Of a stretch of 64,000 bases of DNA, positions 45,601 to 56,157 are shown one piece after another. The stretch comes from Diphasiastrum complanatum (Eukaryota; Streptophyta; Lycopodiopsida; Lycopodiales; Lycopodiaceae), in NCBI GenBank assembly GCA_029204225.1, contig CM055114.1:16451502-16515501 (forward strand), in the 5' to 3' direction. The number at the start of each line of letters is the position of its first letter. Position 1 is the stretch's first letter. The notes under the pieces are model-generated. The model saw only the letters and a program-made list of their open reading frames with translations. It was not told the DNA's origin and made no database searches. Both the position numbers and the translations under genes were made by a program.

Positions 45601-46534
45601 CTCCACTATCAATCCACCAAGGATCATTATCATCTATGTTGGCTAACAAACTTGAAGTCATAACAAGTGATTCACATGTGTTATGTTCTTCCTCATCTAT
45701 TGTAAGATTTCCTTGCCTCTCTCCTTGCTCTCTTTTCTTCTTATAACATTCATTTGCAAAATGACCTTTTATCCCACAATAAAAGCACTTGAACTTTGAC
45801 TTATTGTTCTTAGTAGAAGAGGAAGAGGAAGAGTGATCATCATGATCAAAGTTACCACCTTTGGACCATTTCCCTTTGCCTTTACCTTTGCCCTTGAATT
45901 TGCCTTTTGTGAAGAAAGCCTCTTCACCTCCACCTTGCAAGGATGCACCATCAAGCTTTGATTGCAACCTATGTTCTTCAGCCAATAAGATTTCTTGCAA
46001 GTCAACCACACTTGGCAAGACTTTTTGAATGGCAAAACTTTGCACAAGGTTAGCATGTTCATTTAGCAAACCATTCAACATAACTTGGACTATTTCACCA
46101 TCTTTTATGTTCTCATCAATGCATGCTAAATCATCACTTAGGGACTTAACTCTCAAGATAAATGCATGAGCACTTTCACCCTCTCTTTGCCTACTAGAAA
46201 ATATTTGTCTCCTTAGGGTCAATACCCTAGATGTGGACTTTGATTCAAAGAGCTTCTTTAAGGCATTCCATGCCTCACTTGCACTTTGACACTTTCCAAC
46301 TTCCTTGAGAAGTTCATTTGTAACATTCATTTTAATGATATGAAGAGCCCTTTTGGCCTTCTTATCAAACCTTTGTTGCTCTTGAAGTGTGAGAGGTCTC
46401 TCTTCAATTTCTGCAACTATGTCCATGAGTTCATTCAACTCAAGTAAGGACTCCATCCTCACTTTCCAAGTAGAGTAGTTTGATGAACTCAACCTTTCAC
46501 TAGACTCTAGCATGATCCCACCATTGGAAGCCAT
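42599..46534 (-). CDS. Copia gag-pol, 1311 codons, RT active-site motif missing
   Basis: Order along the protein: UBN2-type gag (about 1-200; LKEVGKCQSASEAWNALKK), a Gly-Lys tract (209-226), zinc knuckle CFYCGIKGHFANEC (250-263), protease DSGA (309-312), pre-integrase HHCC (HKRLGHPNFKSLEVMAKK; CEHCALSKSH), integrase D-D-E region (LVHSDIHS; RSDNGGEY; NGVAERKNRT), RT (CKWIFKIKTNQDGSINKYKA onward) and RNase H (SDSDFAG; SSTEAEY; LCDNLSA). The frame is uninterrupted. At Tyr987 the expected Y-x-D-D catalytic box is not present: Tyr is followed at once by IILSGG, so three codons including both aspartates are lost in frame. Reverse transcription by this copy should fail; it may move only with help. 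The stop overlaps the LTR edge. Confidence 0.95.
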   Translation of the reverse strand: MASNGGIMLESSERLSSSNYSTWKVRMESLLELNELMDIVAEIEERPLTLQEQQRFDKKAKRALHIIKMNVTNELLKEVGKCQSASEAWNALKKLFESKSTSRVLTLRRQIFSSRQREGESAHAFILRVKSLSDDLACIDENIKDGEIVQVMLNGLLNEHANLVQSFAIQKVLPSVVDLQEILLAEEHRLQSKLDGASLQGGGEEAFFTKGKFKGKGKGKGKWSKGGNFDHDDHSSSSSSTKNNKSKFKCFYCGIKGHFANECYKKKREQGERQGNLTIDEEEHNTCESLVMTSSLLANIDDNDPWWIDSGASSHMTRHKEYFTSLLSYEGEGNIIYTANDGQCDIKGIGTIPISLSTNRKANLENVLYIPSITKNLLSVSQMIDKGLDVGDACLISKCGSLIAQGRRHGKLFKLDACVISNHEGCMAREQLTNQEVWHKRLGHPNFKSLEVMAKKELVLGLPKSLVANNSVCEHCALSKSHRLAYSRSTSRSKEAFQLVHSDIHSSSTTSNGGAKMYATFIDDFSRYTWIYLLKSKDEVFAAFVKFKNEMENQFNTKIKCLRSDNGGEYTSNRFKDFCIAHGIKREMSSPRTPQQNGVAERKNRTLCECAKAMRLHANLAKSFWGEALACANYLCNRWTSASLDGKTPHEVLYGRRPSVKHCRIFGCTCFVNITLDDRTKEDPSSKKGVFVGYSEVSKAYKVYIPSTKKVVISRDVIFHEENVSNVVDVDVDVPTNHHDVQDVLDEDGDATPKQTSRKTQRQRAKPSRLTYDEKGKQVVDNSNFAFLTSFDEPTCVGEAIQKKEWIQAMDHEHQALIKSNTWRLVKLPKDKKAIGCKWIFKIKTNQDGSINKYKARLVAKGYAQEYGIDFDETFAPVAKMVTIRILISLATLYDWDMWQMDVTNAFLNGDLEEDIYMEQPEGYVSHDEPNHVCYLQKSLYGLKQAPRSWYAKLNSFLLSQNFVMSEYDHSLYFRLNENDITLLLIYIILSGGNNLDIDEIKMALKREFEIQDLGKLHYILGIEIIRTSKSTFICQEKYVNSILKRFHMEDCKVVSTPMESNVKLTTRSNERSFKDITLYRKLIGSLIWLTITRPDLSFVVGKLSQFMQDPSEAHWKLGKRVLRYISGSRDFGILYGGTTPNLCGFSDSDFAGDQMDRKSTSAFAIYLGDGVVSWLSKKQPTISLSSTEAEYKALTTCTKEILWIKRMLLDLHLLEPEKTPIILCDNLSAQSLASNPVFHARSKHIEIAHHFVRDQVIAKEVELQHVSSKECVADIFTKPLGKDLYLMHRSNLGMCSKTMLKLASNVEEGV

Positions 46535-47694
46535 GATTCTAATGTTTCTTCAACTTTTAGGTTCTGTCCTAAAGCACTTAGCACTCACTTTTCTCTCAAC
46601 AAATGATGGATAAAGAGATCTATGAAGATTTAGGACCCTAAAACACTTCTATCTTGAACCTAGATGGTTTCCAAGCATAGAAAGGAAGATTGAAACACAT
46701 GCAACACTTTGCACACACTAAGAATGGATTACAAAATCAAACCAACCTGAACACACTCTTGCTTAAGCTCTCAAACTTTCCAGCAAGTGACCAAATCAAG
46801 TTATGGTGTGAAGAGTTACTTGCATTCTTAGAAAATACCCAAAACTAGGATGCCAAGATTACCTAGTAATGAACAAACTTGATCAACATATGATCAACAC
46901 ACTAAGATATTGATTCAACCTGTAAAACCACATGTAAACCACACTTCTAAAAGTTTATAAACTCCAGCAAGTGATAAATACAAGATTTAGAGGTGAATGA
47001 ATGAGCACACTTAGTGAATCACAAGACTAGCTTCACTATCTTGTCAAATCTTGGTGTTTAGATGTAGATCTAAGATCACTTCACATGAGAATGTTCCTCA
47101 ACCTGTTAAGAACCTGAAAACACACTTGCATAATGGTTAACACCTTCCAGCAAATGCTCCAATCAAATTACATAAGGAGAGTTACTTACATGCTCAACAA
47201 AGTACACCAAAATTTATGCCAAAATTGATGACAATCTTTACAATATGCTCTTCACAATGGAGCTTACAATATGTTCACCCAAAAAAGGGGATCTTTCATC
47301 CAAATGGGAGCTTTGCTCAGCCTTTAGGAGAATTACAACTCACTCAAAAGAGCATTTGTCATCCACTTAAGGAGAAGTTTCATCCACTTAAGGAGAGTGT
47401 TCATCCAAGAATGGAGATTGTCAACAATAGGATTGAAAAGAACATTGTTAGTATTGAATATGCACAAGCCTCACAATCACAAATGATTAGGTGTTATGAT
47501 CTGATCCAAAATAGTTTCTTTTCAGCCTCTGATCTTCAATAGACCTGAAATATGCTTTTGATCCACAAGTTCAACTCACAAAACAAAGGTTAGTAAGATT
47601 TGATCAACAAAGCAATGCAAAATCATGCTAGAACTTGATCAAACATCCAAATATCACCAAAAATGGAATACTTACTGTAAATAGAAGCCAACCA
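46535..47694 (-). other. Untranslated leader of the young copia
   Basis: This 1.16 kb lies between PBS and gag start. It holds three diverged units of about 180 bp, each with a variant of AACCTG, AAAACACACTTGC and CCAGCAAGTG (near 46744-46800, 46917-46985 and 47101-47165), and a 21-bp minisatellite. It would hold the packaging signal by position. No sense ORF of note is present. Confidence 0.7.
47273..47419. repeat. 21-bp minisatellite, seven units, in the copia leader
   Basis: The last three units are TTTCATCCACTTAAGGAGAA-like; the earlier four are more diverged. On the plus strand the array is in frame and gives a His-Pro heptad (HPLKEKF, HPLKESV, HPRMEIV), so the antisense frame at 47216-47542 stays open. 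That frame is antisense to the element and is likely not translated. Confidence 0.8.
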
Positions 47695-47706
47695 GCTCTG
47701 ATACCA
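47695..47706 (-). other. Primer-binding site of the young copia
   Basis: On the minus strand it reads TGGTATCAGAGC, the exact tRNA-iMet complement, with no spacer from the LTR end at 47707. Confidence 0.95.
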
Positions 47707-48361
47707 TGTGAAAAATACAGATCCTAAGTGGATCTAAACTCCAAGATCATTGGCTTGAATGCTTGCACTCCAAACTACATAAGCTAGGAATTGGCAACAC
47801 ATTCTATGCTACCTAGAATGCAAAGAACTTGATCAAAAAGCATTTATCACAAATGGAAACTTCCATAAACATCAAGTGCGGCCCAAAATAGCATTATACA
47901 GTCCATAATACATCAGCCTACCACTTTTGGAAAGCACCTAAGATCATACACAATAGCTTGAAGACAATACACACAACAATGCTCTCAATGGAGGAAGAAA
48001 CAATGACAATGATCTATTGATCTCAATGAAGCATACAAAAGGTTTCTCCAACCTGTTCTCCACGACTTCCCTACTATTTATGGATGAGGAAGATGACTCT
48101 CTCTCCTCTCTCTAGAAGGTACTTGACCCTAGATATTCCCTATATAGGAAAAATAGCTAAAAATGGCTTATATGACCAAAATACATCAAAATGGTCTCAT
48201 TTTGAAGGGTATGAAGTTTGACACTTCATCATACTGAAAAAATACAGTAAATAAAAACATTGTGGCCTGGTTCACACGTGTGAAACTCCAGAACCAAAAC
48301 TATTTACAATTTTAGCCAATTTAGGCCTCAAACTAGCTAGGAAATGTTGACAATTTTCACA
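47707..48361 (-). repeat. 5' LTR of the young copia
   Basis: Second 655-bp LTR, ends TG...CA, followed by the AAGTT duplication. It drives transcription on the minus strand. Confidence 0.95.
48139..48148 (-). promoter_or_regulatory. TATA box of the young copia 5' LTR
   Basis: CCTATATAGG is the only strong TATA-like word in the LTR and is retained in both LTRs. About 430 bp of LTR follow it in the direction of transcription, a usual R-U5 layout. Confidence 0.6.
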
Positions 48362-50228
48362 AAGTTCTGATTTGCTTCACTTTGTTCCTTGTGCATCTTT
48401 CTACCTAGTTCATGTATTTTGTGAACTTGTCAAGTGCTTCCGATTTGTTGTGTATGAACTAGACTTTGGCAAACTTGTTGCAGTCGTGTGATGTAGTATT
48501 TCGAGCCTCTCATTGACATCACGTCGAAAGGTCTGTAGATGTCCGAATGTACCAGCTCCAAAATCTTTGTTGTTCTGAAAGATTCCATGCACGCATCACA
48601 GGTTGTTGAATTTGTTGCATTTGTGGTGCCCACTCCTGTGAGAGCTCCATGTTGGCTTGCTTGATACAATGCCATTCGGTTGATGTGGCATATTTTTCTG
48701 TGCCTTCGAATATCTGTCGATTCATGAGCTTGATGTGCTTGATTTGTTGGTAGGTGTACCTTCAAATGATACAAGTTTGTGTTGGTGTTGTCATCAACGA
48801 CATTGCATGTTCTATTTAAAAATGTCACACGCATCCCAACGTTTACTATTCTTGCAACTGAGAGCAAGTCTTGTTGTAGTGTGGGCATGAATAGAACATT
48901 CTCTAGTCGTTGGTATTTGGTATTTGTGTTGAGCCATAGCGAACCAATGTCGTTCACTTGATGTCTTGATCCATCTCCAAGAAATATATATCTAGATGGA
49001 TCTGTACTTCGAAAGTCAAAAATTATTTGTCTCGATGTAACGAAGTGAAATGTTGCTCTTGAATCCATAATATCCTCCTGTGTGTTAGATGTTGAAGCTG
49101 CACACACATCTATACATAGATAGGTTGTCGAATTACCATTGTTCGACCTTTCTTCGCCCATCTTCGAGCTTTCGGGCTCTTCGACATAGGATGAACTATT
49201 GATGTTCTGCCTTGAGGTGGTTTGTTCCTCGGATTCTGGTAACAGTCCATGGCTACATGACCTTTTTTGTGGAAATGAATGCATTCAATCTTCGGGTTCA
49301 TCCAACATGAACCAACTATATGTCCTTCGCATCTGCATCTTCTGCACGTCCTCTTTTCATTGTCTTATAATCTCGACTTTTTTTTGTTCTTCCATTTGCC
49401 CTTGCTGGCTCCCTCTGTCTGTTGATCTCGATCATGTCTTTGGTTTGACTCCCTCTTAGGCTTGAACTGCTTCTTCAATTTCTCCTTGTTGCTGTAGAGG
49501 GCGTAATGAGATGCATCTTGTGGTCAAGATGCTCACAGGCTTCGACTTATTCTCGAATTTTGATCACTGTCTTTTCGAGAGTCATCTTTGGATCTTTTGC
49601 TAGCAACGTTTGGGTCGTCTGGAAGGATCTTGGTAAAGCTCGTAGCAAGTAGGTGAGCTACTTCTCAGTTGATATTGCATTGTCTATTCTGGTATTGTGT
49701 AATGAAAGGAAAAGATCTTTCATCTTTTTGATAAATAATGTGAAATCTTTGTCATCCCATTGTAGGTTTGTCAGCTGGTCTTCGAGAAGCATTATCTGAT
49801 TCCGTGATTTCATCTAGAACTTGGTAAGTAATGCATTCCACATCTCTTTTGTGTTAGAGAGTGTCGCGAGGTCAAGTGTTAGGCTATCTTCGATGGATGA
49901 GGACAACATGGCTACTATCTTGTCGTTCTTTTCACTCCATTCTTGTAGCTCTTTGCCTGTAGTTGTAGGCAACTCTTTGGTGCCATCTACCTTGAGCCAT
50001 AGCCCTTCTCCGATGAAGATGAGTGAGGTCTTCACCTTCCATGCTCGGAAGTTAGACCCAGTTGAGTCGAAGATTGTGCAAATCTTCGATTGTATGCTAC
50101 TTATAGATGCCATTGTTGTGAACTATGTTCTTCAGCTTGTTTTCCGGTTTCTTGTTTTGATTGTTTGATCTCCTGGCTTTGATAGCATCAGGGCTCTGAT
50201 ATACTGAGAAAATAGGCAACAATCAGTC
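48362..50228 (-). pseudogene. Copia family B, gag to integrase (right half)
   Basis: Gag starts at 50113 (MASISSIQSKICTIFDSTGS; NFRAWKVKTSL; LSNTKEMWNALLTKF). A degenerate knuckle CIHFHKKGHVAMDC is near 49280, the protease site reads DSRA where DSGA is normal (about 49060), then LGDGSRHQVNDIGSL and the pre-integrase HRKICHINRMALYQ, and the integrase start LVHSDIYRPFD. It is broken at 48362 by the young copia and by several frameshifts. The Gly-to-Arg change in the protease box alone would be disabling. Confidence 0.8.
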
Positions 50229-50240
50229 GCTCTAATACCA
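50229..50240 (-). other. Primer-binding site, copia family B
   Basis: On the minus strand TGGTATTAGAGC, one base from the tRNA-iMet complement, one base from the LTR start at 50242. Confidence 0.8.
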
Positions 50241-50241
50241 C

Positions 50242-50814
50242 TGTTGAGAATCTCAAATGGATACGACGATCAAATTAGGGTCGCTCTAGATCCACTGATG
50301 TAGAAGAAATAAGACCCGAATGTAATGCAATTTTATCTACGGGCTACTGTTGCCTGCTAGAACATATCTACAATCCTCCAAAGTGTAGACAGACACTGCT
50401 GATCCATGTTTAATTGTTTAAGTATTTAACAAGACAAACTAGTGTGCAGAATGAATAATAACAAACAATCAAACAACCAACAATTAGACATCGAGACAGT
50501 CAAGATCATTCAACATGTGCATCACAACTACAATATTATCAATGATTCTTTTATAAGAGTGCTGTTGTGATAGACCCACATAGCGCGTGGACATGAGAGA
50601 CCCTATCTCTCTCACGAACTATATTAGATCATCTCACTTACTAGCGGACTTCTTGGACATCAGCTAGCAACACTATGCTCAACTCACACTGGTATTAAAC
50701 CAATTTGATGTTCCCACCGATTCTCTCAATTTCAATCTGCTTATATGGATGGAGAGAGAAATGGTTCATGATAATCAGATGTTATAAGAACGGCTGATTA
50801 GACAGGTTCCAACA
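50242..50814 (-). mobile_element. 5' LTR of copia family B
   Basis: It begins TGTTGAGAATCTC next to the PBS and a likely outer end is GGTTCCAACA at 50805-50814, giving 573 bp with TGTTG/CCAACA-like termini. The 3' LTR is not in the window, since family B is truncated at 40911, so the outer end is inferred from the termini alone. Confidence 0.55.
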
Positions 50815-51089
50815 ATATCCAGATTGTCTGTGGAGGGGGAACTTCCTCCTGGTACTTTTTTGATTTCTTCTGTACTTTGAGCATGAAGATCCGCTGCCTT
50901 TTGGTCTTCATGTCTTCTTCGGCCTTCGGCTTTGCCATTAAGTTTGTTTGGGTCTATGAACATTTGATCTTCATGTTCGGGTGTCCTTTAGTCCTCGAAG
51001 CTTTGGTCTTCGCATTTGAGTTGTTCCCTGGCGTTTCTGCAAACATGAGCTCGAAAGCCAGCAAAGCTTTGTGGCTCGAAACATTTTGT

Positions 51090-52440
51090 TTCTTCAGGAA
51101 CCAGTTGTGAGTATGCAACCGTATGAGACAGTTGCAACAGGTATAAGTTCACAAGTGAACACAAAATCTCAACAAGTAGTATCATCAAGCATTGCACTTG
51201 GGAGTAGGGCTATAATTCAGGTTTTACATTTCAGCGGCCAAATTCCTATGTAAACACACTATTCCTCCTTGGTTTAGGCTTTGAGTTTGAGTGTGGTAAC
51301 TCTCAGATTAATCATTTTTTATATTTGTTAGAGTCCACCATCAATTGAGGAAGGTGAAATGAGTGGCAAAGGAAAGAGAAGATCTAGAAAAAGCTCCATA
51401 GCATCCCAAAATAAATCAAGCAATGTAAGATTCTTTTGTAGTACTAAGTAGTTTAGTTTTGTATTACATGCGTGAAAAATGTTACGCTTATTGTTAATGT
51501 TTTGTGTGTAGAGATCTTACGTTGTGGCAGACAATGATGACGATGAGGTGGATGATCAGGTCAATGACATATGATGGATTGTCTTGTACAAAAATGAGCT
51601 CCATGTTGACCTATTGAAAGAAGTAGTGGAGAGATAGCAGATAACAATGACTAATCCAAGTATTTTATTTTCTTTTGTTTTTTTGGTGTATTGGACTTGA
51701 ATTTTCTTGTGTTTTTTTCAAACTCTTTTTCCTTTGTTGATCCATTGAAGCACCCCCCAGTGCAATCCCACTATGTCATTTGTTGCCGAACACGTCAATT
51801 CGACAACTAGGAGATCGTTACAAGTGACTTTGTAATGAGTTCTCCATGTATGGCTATGTCAAACAAAATGGCCAACTTGTATGCTCTTTAAAGACACCCA
51901 CATTTGAGGAAATACCTGTTGATGCCATGATTTAATCGCAATGGGATCCCATATGGTGCAATATAAATGCAACTTATGAGAATGAGCTCGAACATAACAC
52001 CGATTGGAGATTTCTAAGAAATAAGATGCTATACACGTGGGATGAATCATCTCCTTGCATTCATGGAGGAAATAAGTAGAAGTAAGCACACTATATAAAC
52101 TGTTGTCATTTCATTAGTCTCTTGTACTTTTTGACATTATATGCTTGTAGGTTTTGCAACTAATGCTACGTGTGGAGTTGACTATTTCAGAGTGGGTGAA
52201 GGAGACGAGGGTGAACTTTTGACCACCCAAGCTAGAATGAATCAGTATAACATTTTTTCATTTTTTTTGTTGTTATTATTTAACTCACAAGATTGATTTC
52301 TTTGACATTTTGATTCTTTTTTTTTTTGGTAATTTCCTAGGTTGAATGAAATGGGATTCATAAAGACAACAGTAAGTGACAAGATATGTATGATTCAGGC
52401 GCTTGGGAAATTAGATAAAAAGAGCCTTCTAAAACATGTC
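51090..52440 (+). pseudogene. Exon-like segments of an unrecognised gene
   Basis: Segments with coding texture are separated by AT-rich gaps and flanked by splice-like sites: SMQPYETVATGISSQVN (about 51110-51230), IEEGEMSGKGKRRSRKS ending at GTAAGATTC (51340-51428), SYVVADNDDDEVDDQVND after an AG (51512-51570), QNGQLVCSLKTPTFEEIPVD (51860-51930), FATNATCGVDYFRVGEGDEG (52153-52215) and LNEMGFIKTTVSDKICMIQA (52342-52400). In-frame stops occur. I do not recognise the family; it could be a captured host gene fragment or an old transposon ORF. Confidence 0.35.
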
Positions 52441-52530
52441 CCCAATGGAGATAGACAATAGATCGCCGAGCAACTGAGTCTTGAAACAAAATAAGATGGA
52501 TATCGTTGTTGGTACAACTGTCCACTGGTG

Positions 52531-52885
52531 ATTAGGACAAGGAGCCACCTATGGTAAGCATGAGGCTCTAAAATATTTGGTCTGCTCATGCTAAGGAAAG
52601 ATATTTCAATTTAAACATGCATGAATATAACTTTGAGGATCATGATGAGGAGGAGCAAACATTGTATTAGTGATGATGGAGGTGGTAACTAGGTACGTGG
52701 TTGAGGCACACAACTTTGTTGTTGCCGGTTGGGCCCGATTGGCTGGAATGCTCTCAAGGATCTGCCTTGGCCCTTGAGGTATAAAGTCACAAGGCTGGCG
52801 TTAGGCGATAGGCCTACCAGCCAGCCGGGATAGTAGCCGATTAGATTCCCCCCGCTCGCTAATGTCGTCATCCGAATAATGTTCT
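52531..52885 (-). repeat. Dispersed repeat, copy 2
   Basis: Reverse complement of 19205-19503 with about 50 bp extra. It keeps the short frame GWLVGLSPNASLVTLYLKG. Termini TTAGAACATTATTCGG and CCTTGTCCTAAT form a weak inverted pair. Confidence 0.6.
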
Positions 52886-53929
52886 AACAAACTTCAGTGG
52901 CATAACGATTCCAACGTTATGATAGAGATAACAATAACAATAACAAGCTGATATTTATATCTACAAGGCCTAGAAACAAAATCTGAAGGGAAGACCAAGA
53001 AAGTCAAGTGTCACATTATGAACTAACTACTAGTAGCGATTGATGCAGATTATTATCAAAATTTTATGCATTACAAGATGGGGAGTAGAGATTGGAAATG
53101 TATATTTTAGATATTTATAGATTTGTTGTCTAGGGTTTCATTGTTCAATGTGAAATAAGCGATGTGGCAGTTTGTGCTAGGGAGTTTGCTAATCAGTGTA
53201 CAAGCGAGCTCGAGGAGCTTTATAAAGTGGAAAAAATTTATTTGTTGTATCATTCAACTCAGTATTTTGTCTTCTATAATGGTAGTATATACCAGGTGTT
53301 ATAATCCTATATTGTTATGATGTAATTCGTATTATTGTTTGTGATGCAATAACAAGCAATGTGTATAGAACAAAAGTTCAGACAAGACACATAGATATAT
53401 AGCACTTCTGAAAAACATCTTGGCAACTTTCCACATGATCACTAAATTATAACGACGTGTTAGCTCATGTTCCTCTAGGTTTCACATTTTAGCAATTACA
53501 AAAGCCCATATTCCAAAATTAATGGCATAAAAATTGCTCCAAGCAATAAATAAAAATACGTGTGCTTTTTGTGTACGTCAAGTGCCTACAACCCTTCAGA
53601 ATTCAACAACATAGCCTATGTATAGAAGCCCTATGTATAGGAAAATCTTTCAAACAGGAAAACTGTCCAAATTTCTATTGGTCATTTGACATAAATCCTT
53701 TTTATCTGGGCACTAGGTAATATCTAATTTAGAAATGTCTCGTAACATGCAACCAACACTAGAAAATATGCCTATGGAATGTAACAAAACTTGCAAAGAG
53801 AAATAGAACAAAGACAAAGTTCCACAAGAATAAAGACCAAGTCTGTGAATGAACTTAAAGAAGTAGATCTACTACTATTAAAACAATCCTTGTTATAGCA
53901 GCCTGCCAAAGCCATGACGTTAGGAGCTA
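52886..53929. other. No supported gene
   Basis: AT-rich DNA with chance-size frames only and no recognised repeat end. Confidence 0.3.
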
Positions 53930-54150
53930 ATCTTCCAAAACCATTTGGAATCAAGCTTTGTTGTGTGCTAACTTTTTATGCAATAGGTGGCCGAGTGCTA
54001 TATTGGATGGAAGGACACCTTTTGAGATGCTATTCAAGAGGAGGCCGAGTGTAAAGTTTTTTAGAACTTTTGGAATCGGTTTCTATGTCAATATAGCTCT
54101 TGATGATAGGACAAAGGAGGATTCACCATCAAGGAAAGGTATAGCCTTTA
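53930..54150 (+). pseudogene. Copia family A integrase fragment
   Basis: LCANFLCNRWPSAILDGRTP, then FEMLFKRRPSVKFFRTFG and IALDDRTKEDSPSRKG match the family A integrase C-terminal side (compare LDDRTKEDPSSKKG at 46534-42599). It is on the plus strand and turns directly into minus-strand family A sequence near 54150. Confidence 0.7.
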
Positions 54151-54537
54151 TTGACAAATATAAATCTATCTCTAAGTTGAAATTTCATGTAGACCTCAAA
54201 ATTGCCAAAATAGATCAACTAAACTAACTGAATTTTTCACACTCTCTCTTAAACTAGTTTTAGCATAGATTTAGATAGTAGGAGATGTTCTTTGCTTCAT
54301 AAACAAGTCTTTTCCCAATGCTTTGGTGAATATATTAGCCACACACTCCCTTGGTGAGACATGTTGAAGCTCCACCTCCTTTGCCATGACTTCTCTCACA
54401 AAATGATAAGCCACTTCAATATGCTTGCTCCTTGTATGAAAAATAGGATTAATTGCCAATATTTGGGCCGAAAATTTATCACAAGAGATGATTGGACTCT
54501 CTAAAAAATCCAAAAAACGAAAATCCATTACCATCCT
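54151..54537 (-). pseudogene. Copia family A RNase H end and LTR edge
   Basis: On the minus strand 54534-54271 reads RSKHIEVAYHFVREVMAKEV and QHVSPRECVANIFTKALGKD, the C-terminal RNase H of family A. To its left, TTTTTCACACTCTCTCTT (about 54233-54250) corresponds to the polypurine tract and LTR edge near 42597-42610. It is joined in inverted order to the fragment at 53930, and cut on the right by the gypsy LTR. Confidence 0.65.
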
Positions 54538-55900
54538 TGTTAGCCAATGTTTTCACACGAAAAACCGGGCTATTTTTAGAGCAATTTTCACAATTTTGTA
54601 TAAAAATCGGCATGTAAAACCCGGCTAATAATGGTAAAATTGGCACACAGTTTCCTATAGGTAGGGGTCCCAGCCCGCCCAAAATGTGCCTAGAGCAAAT
54701 TTTGAGACCTTAGAAATGGCCCATAGAATAGTTTACGGCCTTAAAAATTGGCCTGATTATACTAGCCGGCACGGCCGAGCAAATTTTCCAATGTACTTTG
54801 CTACTTTTTATCAATACAAAAAATTGTCTACTGTGTTTTTCAGGGAACCGGTTGCCTTGAAAAAGCCCCAAGTCATGAGTGCTAGCCATAACAATACACG
54901 GGAAAAACGGCAAAGAAAAAAATCAACTCGCAACAAATGGTCGAAAATAATGGACATGGTCAAGGAAACTGTGAAAAAACTATAGGCAAGTCCCGATGCA
55001 AGTCGAAGCGGCACACAGATAGGAAAATCACCTCGACAGCTTAAGCCATAGGCCACAGACACGCAAAAGGAAAATGCAAGTGGAGGCCAAAAGTGCATAA
55101 AGTGGTAGGGGTTGACTACAAGTAGCAAAGAGGACTACCCAATTAAGAAAGACAATCAAGTAAAGTACTTGCCATTTTGTACAAAGCGGGACACATGGCA
55201 TGAAGGGATTGAAAGGTGAAAACTTGGCATTGTGAAGGGAAAGCTTGGAGGGATGCCTATAAATAGGAGAGAGCCCTTTTGGCATTCACGTGAGAGAATG
55301 AACAAATGTGGAAGAATGTTGAGTGAAAAGGGAGGGATGAAGGAGTGATTTTTGTTGTGTATGTTGTGAGAGAATAAGCGTGAAAGGATGAAAGAATGCG
55401 ATGAGGGAAGAGATTTTGAATGAGAGGATGTTACGTGAGAGAATTCTTGTGAGAAGATGGCTTTGTGAGGGGGAAGTTGAGACTGTGAGGTGAGTGGTTG
55501 TGATGAGGGTGTGCCTTTGTGTGATTATGATTTCATCCTTGAAAGAGTGAGTGGAGAGGTTTTGCAAAAGATTTGGAATGTAAATTCTGGAATACTACGT
55601 GAGGAAACCAGAGAACAATATCTCTGAAAAATCAAGAGTAGTCGCACTCAAGTAAGTTGCAGTGCAAGATAGACGCTGAGATCCCTGCCATTTACTTACT
55701 TCTGAGAGCAATGGGATACTTCAGATTAGGAGCAGGACCTCTGCTCACGCCACTGTTGTCTACAGATCCTGCTCGTGTTGAGGCTAATGCTTATGCATTG
55801 TAATCTTGTACTTTTAATCATTCTTTGATTCATTGCTATCATAGTCTATTGATTAGCATGCTAGATTGTGAATTAGCCATATCTTCTGAACTAGATCTTG
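54538..55900 (+). mobile_element. 5' LTR of a long Ty3/gypsy element (right end unresolved)
   Basis: The first 300 bp (from TGTTAGCCAATG) align with 63699-64000 with about 26 differences, so these are the two LTRs. The left edge is where homology starts. A TATA box lies at 55258-55265. The right end cannot be set because the 3' LTR is cut by the window edge and no PBS was recognised. Confidence 0.65.
55258..55265 (+). promoter_or_regulatory. TATA box in the gypsy 5' LTR
   Basis: TATAAATA in the context GCCTATAAATAGGAGAGAGC. Transcription would start about 30 bp downstream. Confidence 0.6.
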
Positions 55901-56157
55901 TTGAACAATCTAGAATCAGGGTACTGTGCCAATCACAAAGCTTAATCAACATCAGTCACTCTTGTGGACATTCCCCACACGTGTGAATTTTGGAATTTTA
56001 AATAACTCTCTTTCTCTCTCTGTCGTTTCTCTTCTCAATCCCTTCTTCTCCATTCCTTCCCTTCAACCAAACTATGATGAATGTTAGTGTAGAGGAGTAG
56101 AGTTAAAGAGGAGTAGTATAGTGGTGAGTAGAGTTAAGGGAGAAGGTAGGAAATTAA

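Larger units (their letters stand above)
41949..48361 (-). mobile_element. Complete young Ty1/copia element (family A)
   Basis: The 6413-bp element has 655-bp LTRs at both ends differing at 4 positions, TGTGAAAA...TTTTCACA inverted termini, AAGTT target duplications at 41944-41948 and 48362-48366, a PBS touching the 5' LTR, a long leader and one gag-pol frame. It inserted into the integrase region of an older copia (family B). Other family A pieces lie at 13489, 20585, 26400 and 53930. The only obvious coding defect is the missing RT active-site motif described under the ORF. Confidence 0.95.

Noticed and set aside
47216-47542. 108-codon plus-strand frame with His-Pro heptads as a real protein gene
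   Set aside because: It is antisense within the leader of a copia element and its openness follows from a 21-bp minisatellite; no start context or homologue was seen.
50229-50240. Possible tRNA gene from the tRNA-like word
   Set aside because: Only a 12-base primer-binding complement is present; there is no cloverleaf, A box or B box.
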